In this document: one piece after another, positions 60,439 to 64,000 of the stretch
Layout: each line of letters opens with the position of its first letter
Position numbering within the stretch: the stretch's first letter is position 1
DNA from: Petrosia ficiformis
Lineage: Eukaryota > Porifera > Demospongiae > Haplosclerida > Petrosiidae
Length of the DNA: 64,000 nt
NCBI GenBank assembly: GCA_947044365.1
Contig: OX345637.1
Location: 11,418,576-11,482,575 of the forward strand
Reading direction: 5' to 3'
Notes under the pieces: generated by a model
The model's input: the letters and a program-made list of their open reading frames with translations, nothing else
What the model was told of the DNA's origin: nothing
Databases searched by the model: none
Translations under genes and position numbers: made by a program

Positions 60439-63400
60439 ATGGATGAGGTAAGTTTTTTATTTCACTGGTTTTCCTAACAACTGTGTTCATACTCCTCCTG
60501 TCTGTAATTACATCACAATAAATTCAGGACCATGTGGTAAGTTATCAACTATAGTACTATATTGATGGTATTTATCTAATTATCTTTTAATAATAATAAT
60601 TATATCATTTGAATTATAATTTTAGAAGGTGAGTTGATCTGTTAACTATACTATCTATGATGAATAATAATTATTTCTCCACTCGTATTATGTTTTCAAA
60701 AAAAATAGAAGGTGAGTAAATAACACGCTCTAAATGATTAATCATTGTTTCTTCATTTCAATTCTTGTTTTCATAATGAATTCACTTATAGATGGTAAGT
60801 ATATAATTATATAGACTCCACTGGTAATTAACTATATCTATTTTCTCATTAATAATGTGATTTAGGAGGTGAGTAGATCTGTTTATTATAGCTATACAAT
60901 ATAGTAATAATCTATTCATCCATTCAAATTCTTGTGTATCACTGAACTCTATTAGATGGTTAGTAAATATTAATTTTAAAATATTTACTTGAATTATTAA
61001 TATTTTCATAATATGTTTTTGACTTCTTTTCATGATGTGATGAAAATATCAGCTGGTTAGTATTTAGAAATTCAATGTTATATAATTTCATATTTCTTTT
61101 CATTTCCTATTTGTGATGAATCAACTAGAAAGTAAGTTACTTTAATTCAACAACTCTATTTCTAATACAATCACAATTATATTGAAGTGTTATTTACTCA
61201 CCTTCTTCATTTCAATTCTTGTTTTCATAATGAATTCACTTATAGATGGTAAGTATATAATTATATAGACTCCACTGGTAATTAACTATATCTATTTTCT
61301 CATTAATAATGTGATTTAGGAGGTGAGTAGATCTGTTTATTATAGCTATACAATATAGTAATAATCTATTCATCCATTCAAATTCTTGTGTATCACTGAA
61401 CTCTATTAGATGGTTAGTAAATATTAATTTTAAAATATTTACTTGAATTATTAATTTTCATAATATGTTTTTGACTTCTTTTCATGATGTGATGAAAATA
61501 TCAGCTGGTTAGTATTTAGAAATTCAATGTTATATAATTTCATATTTCTTTTCATTTCCTATTTGTGATGAATCAACTAGAAAGTAAGTTACTTTAATTC
61601 AACAACTCTATTTCTAATACAATCACAATTATATTGAAGTATCCTTTTATTTGTTTTTCATCCTATCTACTAGTGGGTGAGTACAATGAGACAGTAACAT
61701 ACTTAGGAATATTCATTAAATCCTTCTATTTCCTGCTCTTATTGTGATGACATGTTATTGTGAATCTACTAGTCGGTGAGTATAATGAGACTGTTAATAT
61801 AATTGTAAATATTCATTAAATCTTTTAATCCTGTCTATATGACTCTTCTTTGTATATATTGTGATGACGTGTTACTGTGAATCTACTAGTTGGTGAGTAT
61901 AATGACATAATTATGAATATTCATTAAATCTCTCTATTTGCCTTTTAATCCTGTCTATATGACTCTTCCTTTGTATATTGTGATGACATATTACTGTGAA
62001 TCTACTAGTCGGTGAGTATAATGAGACTGTTAATATAATTGTAAATATTCATTAAATTTTTTAATCCTGTCTATATGACTCTTCTTTGTATATATTGTAA
62101 TGACGTGTTACTGTGAATCTACTAGTTGGTGAGTATAATGAGACTGTAACATAATTATGAATATTCATTCAATCTCTCTATTTGCCTTTTAATCCTGTCT
62201 ATATGACTCTTCCTTTTTTTGTATTGTGATGACATATTACTGTGAATCTACTAGTCGGTGAGTATAATGAGACTGTTAATATAATTGTAAATATTCATTA
62301 AATCTTTTTAATCCTGTCTATATGACTCTTCCTTTGTATATATGGTGATGACGTGTTACTGTGAATCTACTAGCTGGTGAGTATAATGAGACTGTAACAT
62401 AATTATGAATATTCATTGAATCTTTCTATTTCCCTTTTAATCCTGTTTATATATATATATATATATGACTCTACCTTTTTATAATTATTATGCTGACATG
62501 TTACTATGAATCTACTAGAAGGTGAGTATAGTAAGACTGTTAACATAATTATGAATATTCATTCAATCTCTCTACATGTATTTGCCTTTTAATCCTGTCT
62601 ATATGACTTCCTTTTTATATTATGATGCCATTTCACTGTGAACCTACTAGGAGGTGAGTATAATGAGACTGTAACATAATTATGAATAATCATTAAGAAT
62701 ATGTCATAATGTAATCAAAAGTAGTTTATTAAATCTTGGATGATAATAATCCACAAATCTGTATAGGCATCACTATTAATTTGTTATTGTGACATTTGTA
62801 CTACACATTATATATAGTCCATACTTGTTTCTTGAAATAATACCCTGGGAAGATTAATTTTTTGGGAGGTATGGTTACCATAGTTACACCATCGTTTGAA
62901 AGGAGGTTTATATAACATTTACGAACCAACAATCTAATTAATGACATGGTATAAATATAATTATATTCTTGTACCTTTTTTTCTGAAACAGTATCAAGAA
63001 GCAGTGAAGGAAGGTATGATACGAGTATAGAATTGATCATGTATGTTAATAATGTTTTGGTAAGTTAGTTGATTATATGTGATGTAATTATGTAAGCCAA
63101 GATGCTTATATTCTTTCATTCAGAAGAACATAGTCTATCAAAAGTGTTCATAATAACAATAGTGCATTTCTTTTACACTAATTATAACCAAATTTAGTTA
63201 TAATAGGTCTATTCTTGTGTAAACACTATTATTCCTAGCTTATGAGATTGCACTCTCTCATGGGGAGCTTGATGTGGCATATGCTCGTATCATGCTACTT
63301 GGTGCAGGTGGTGTTGGGAAAAGTAGCCTTAAACGTGGACTTATGAGCTTACCATTTGATGCGAAAATGAACAGTACCATTGTTGCTGATTGTCATTCAG

Positions 63401-64000
63401 TACGACACGAATGGGCCCAAGCAGGAGACCATTGGAGGGAGATAACCCCAGATGATGAAATCGAAGAATTAGCTCAATTGCTAGCCATTGTCTACAACAA
63501 CCCAAGAGATAGTCAAGGATATTTGAGTACAACCGCTGCTACTACTCTATTTACAGGAGACGTGATACCATCTAGTGGAAACATTCCACAAGGTTATGTG
63601 GAGAAAGTAAAACGAATTTCAGTAACTGAAATTTTCTCAAAAGCAATGGAAATAGCCAGAAAAATGCCTCGCATTGTTATCAGTCAGCTAAAACCACAAC
63701 CATTCCTTCACATTTGGGATTGTGGGGGTCAACCAGTGTTCTTGGAGGTACTACCAGCCTTTCTCACTTCTCGTACCATGTTTCTCCTCCTTTTTGATGC
63801 TTCTACTGATTTCAATACCAGAATGAGATCAGTGCGATACCACTATGGAAATATGATTACAGAGGGCGAGGCGAGCATGACTACCCTTGAGCTTATGGAA
63901 GGTTGGATGTCTAGTATTCATGCCAATCTTGTGAGGCATGATGACAAGGGTGCTGTACTGGAGTATCCTCGAATTATCACTGTTGGTACTCGGGGAGACA
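60439..64000 (+). CDS. Roco-family GTPase, copy 3 (3' end outside window)
   Basis: The start exon is 60439-60447 (MDE), followed by 60528-60536 (DHV), the microexon series, a 22-base exon 62992-63013 and the Roc exon from 63239, which stays open to the window edge. The P-loop reads GAGGVGKSS (Ala in place of the Pro of the other copies). DCGGQ and the start of the TVGTRGD motif are present. The 22-base exon encodes YQEAVKE and joins in phase to the Roc exon, giving AYEIALSHGEL at the junction. The Roc part is intact as far as it can be read and very close to copy 2, so this copy is probably functional. Its C-terminal domain cannot be seen. Confidence 0.82.
60626..62653 (+). other. Expanded microexon series and array of Roco copy 3
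   Basis: Cassettes are AAG (60626), AAG (60709), ATG (60792), GAG (60866), ATG (60956), CTG (61053) and AAA (61129). A duplicated block follows with ATG (61246), GAG (61320), ATG (61410), CTG (61505) and AAA (61581). The tandem array is TGG (61674), TCG (61773), TTG (61890), TCG (62009), TTG (62126), TCG (62255), CTG (62374), AAG (62519) and GAG (62651). That is 21 three-base exons, all with AG acceptors and GTGAGT, GTAAGT or GTTAGT donors. Alternating TCG and TTG cassettes suggest that two-unit blocks of the array were copied together. Confidence 0.72.

Overview
This is a eukaryotic, animal-type window. It carries multi-exon genes with GT-AG introns, a complete metazoan GSK3 and a PRA1-family gene. 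It also has tandem Roco (Roc-COR) genes with C-terminal death domains, and many hAT, piggyBac-like, Penelope and MITE-type elements. The background is AT-rich and saturated with the self-complementary word TACATGTACATGTA. I infer an early-branching invertebrate, most likely a demosponge such as Amphimedon queenslandica. This rests on general impression, not on a database match.

Region 1-12,000 is a decayed tandem array of KLHDC3-like Kelch genes on the minus strand. One copy is cut by the window edge (1-1040), one is intact (7107-8405), and one lacks its start codon and has an internal stop (10622-11911). Three smaller Kelch relics lie between them, together with two copies of an orphan 3' exon from an unidentified gene. 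A hAT element with 8-bp target duplications, a non-LTR reverse-transcriptase remnant, a Penelope-type GIY-YIG remnant and inverted tRNA-derived SINEs have inserted here.

Region 12,600-27,100 is one gene, GSK3, on the minus strand. Nine exons can be joined in phase into a 425-residue kinase. Its introns hold many MITEs and minisatellites. Divergently transcribed, 32,122-43,356 is a five-exon PRA1-family gene of 196 residues. Its last intron (about 6.7 kb) contains a roughly 975-bp satellite of 15-bp units, a transposon carrying a RecQ-like helicase fragment, and a MITE with terminal repeats of about 80 bp.

Region 43,700-64,000 is a tandem duplication of about 8 kb with three Roco genes: the first is a pseudogene, the second is complete, and the third runs off the window. 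Antisense proline-rich ORFs lie head-to-head with the second and third. The striking feature lies between the start-codon exon (MDE) and the exon entering the Roc GTPase domain. Each gene there carries a series of apparent 3-nucleotide exons, each with its own acceptor and a GTRAGT-like donor. Part of the series is a tandem array with a unit of about 120 bp, in which the flanks are almost invariant but the single encoded codon changes from unit to unit. Every microexon is a multiple of three in phase 0, so any subset can be spliced without breaking the frame. If expressed, this would give a combinatorially variable N-terminal helix-like segment on a death-domain Roco GTPase. I consider this the most likely undescribed system in the window.
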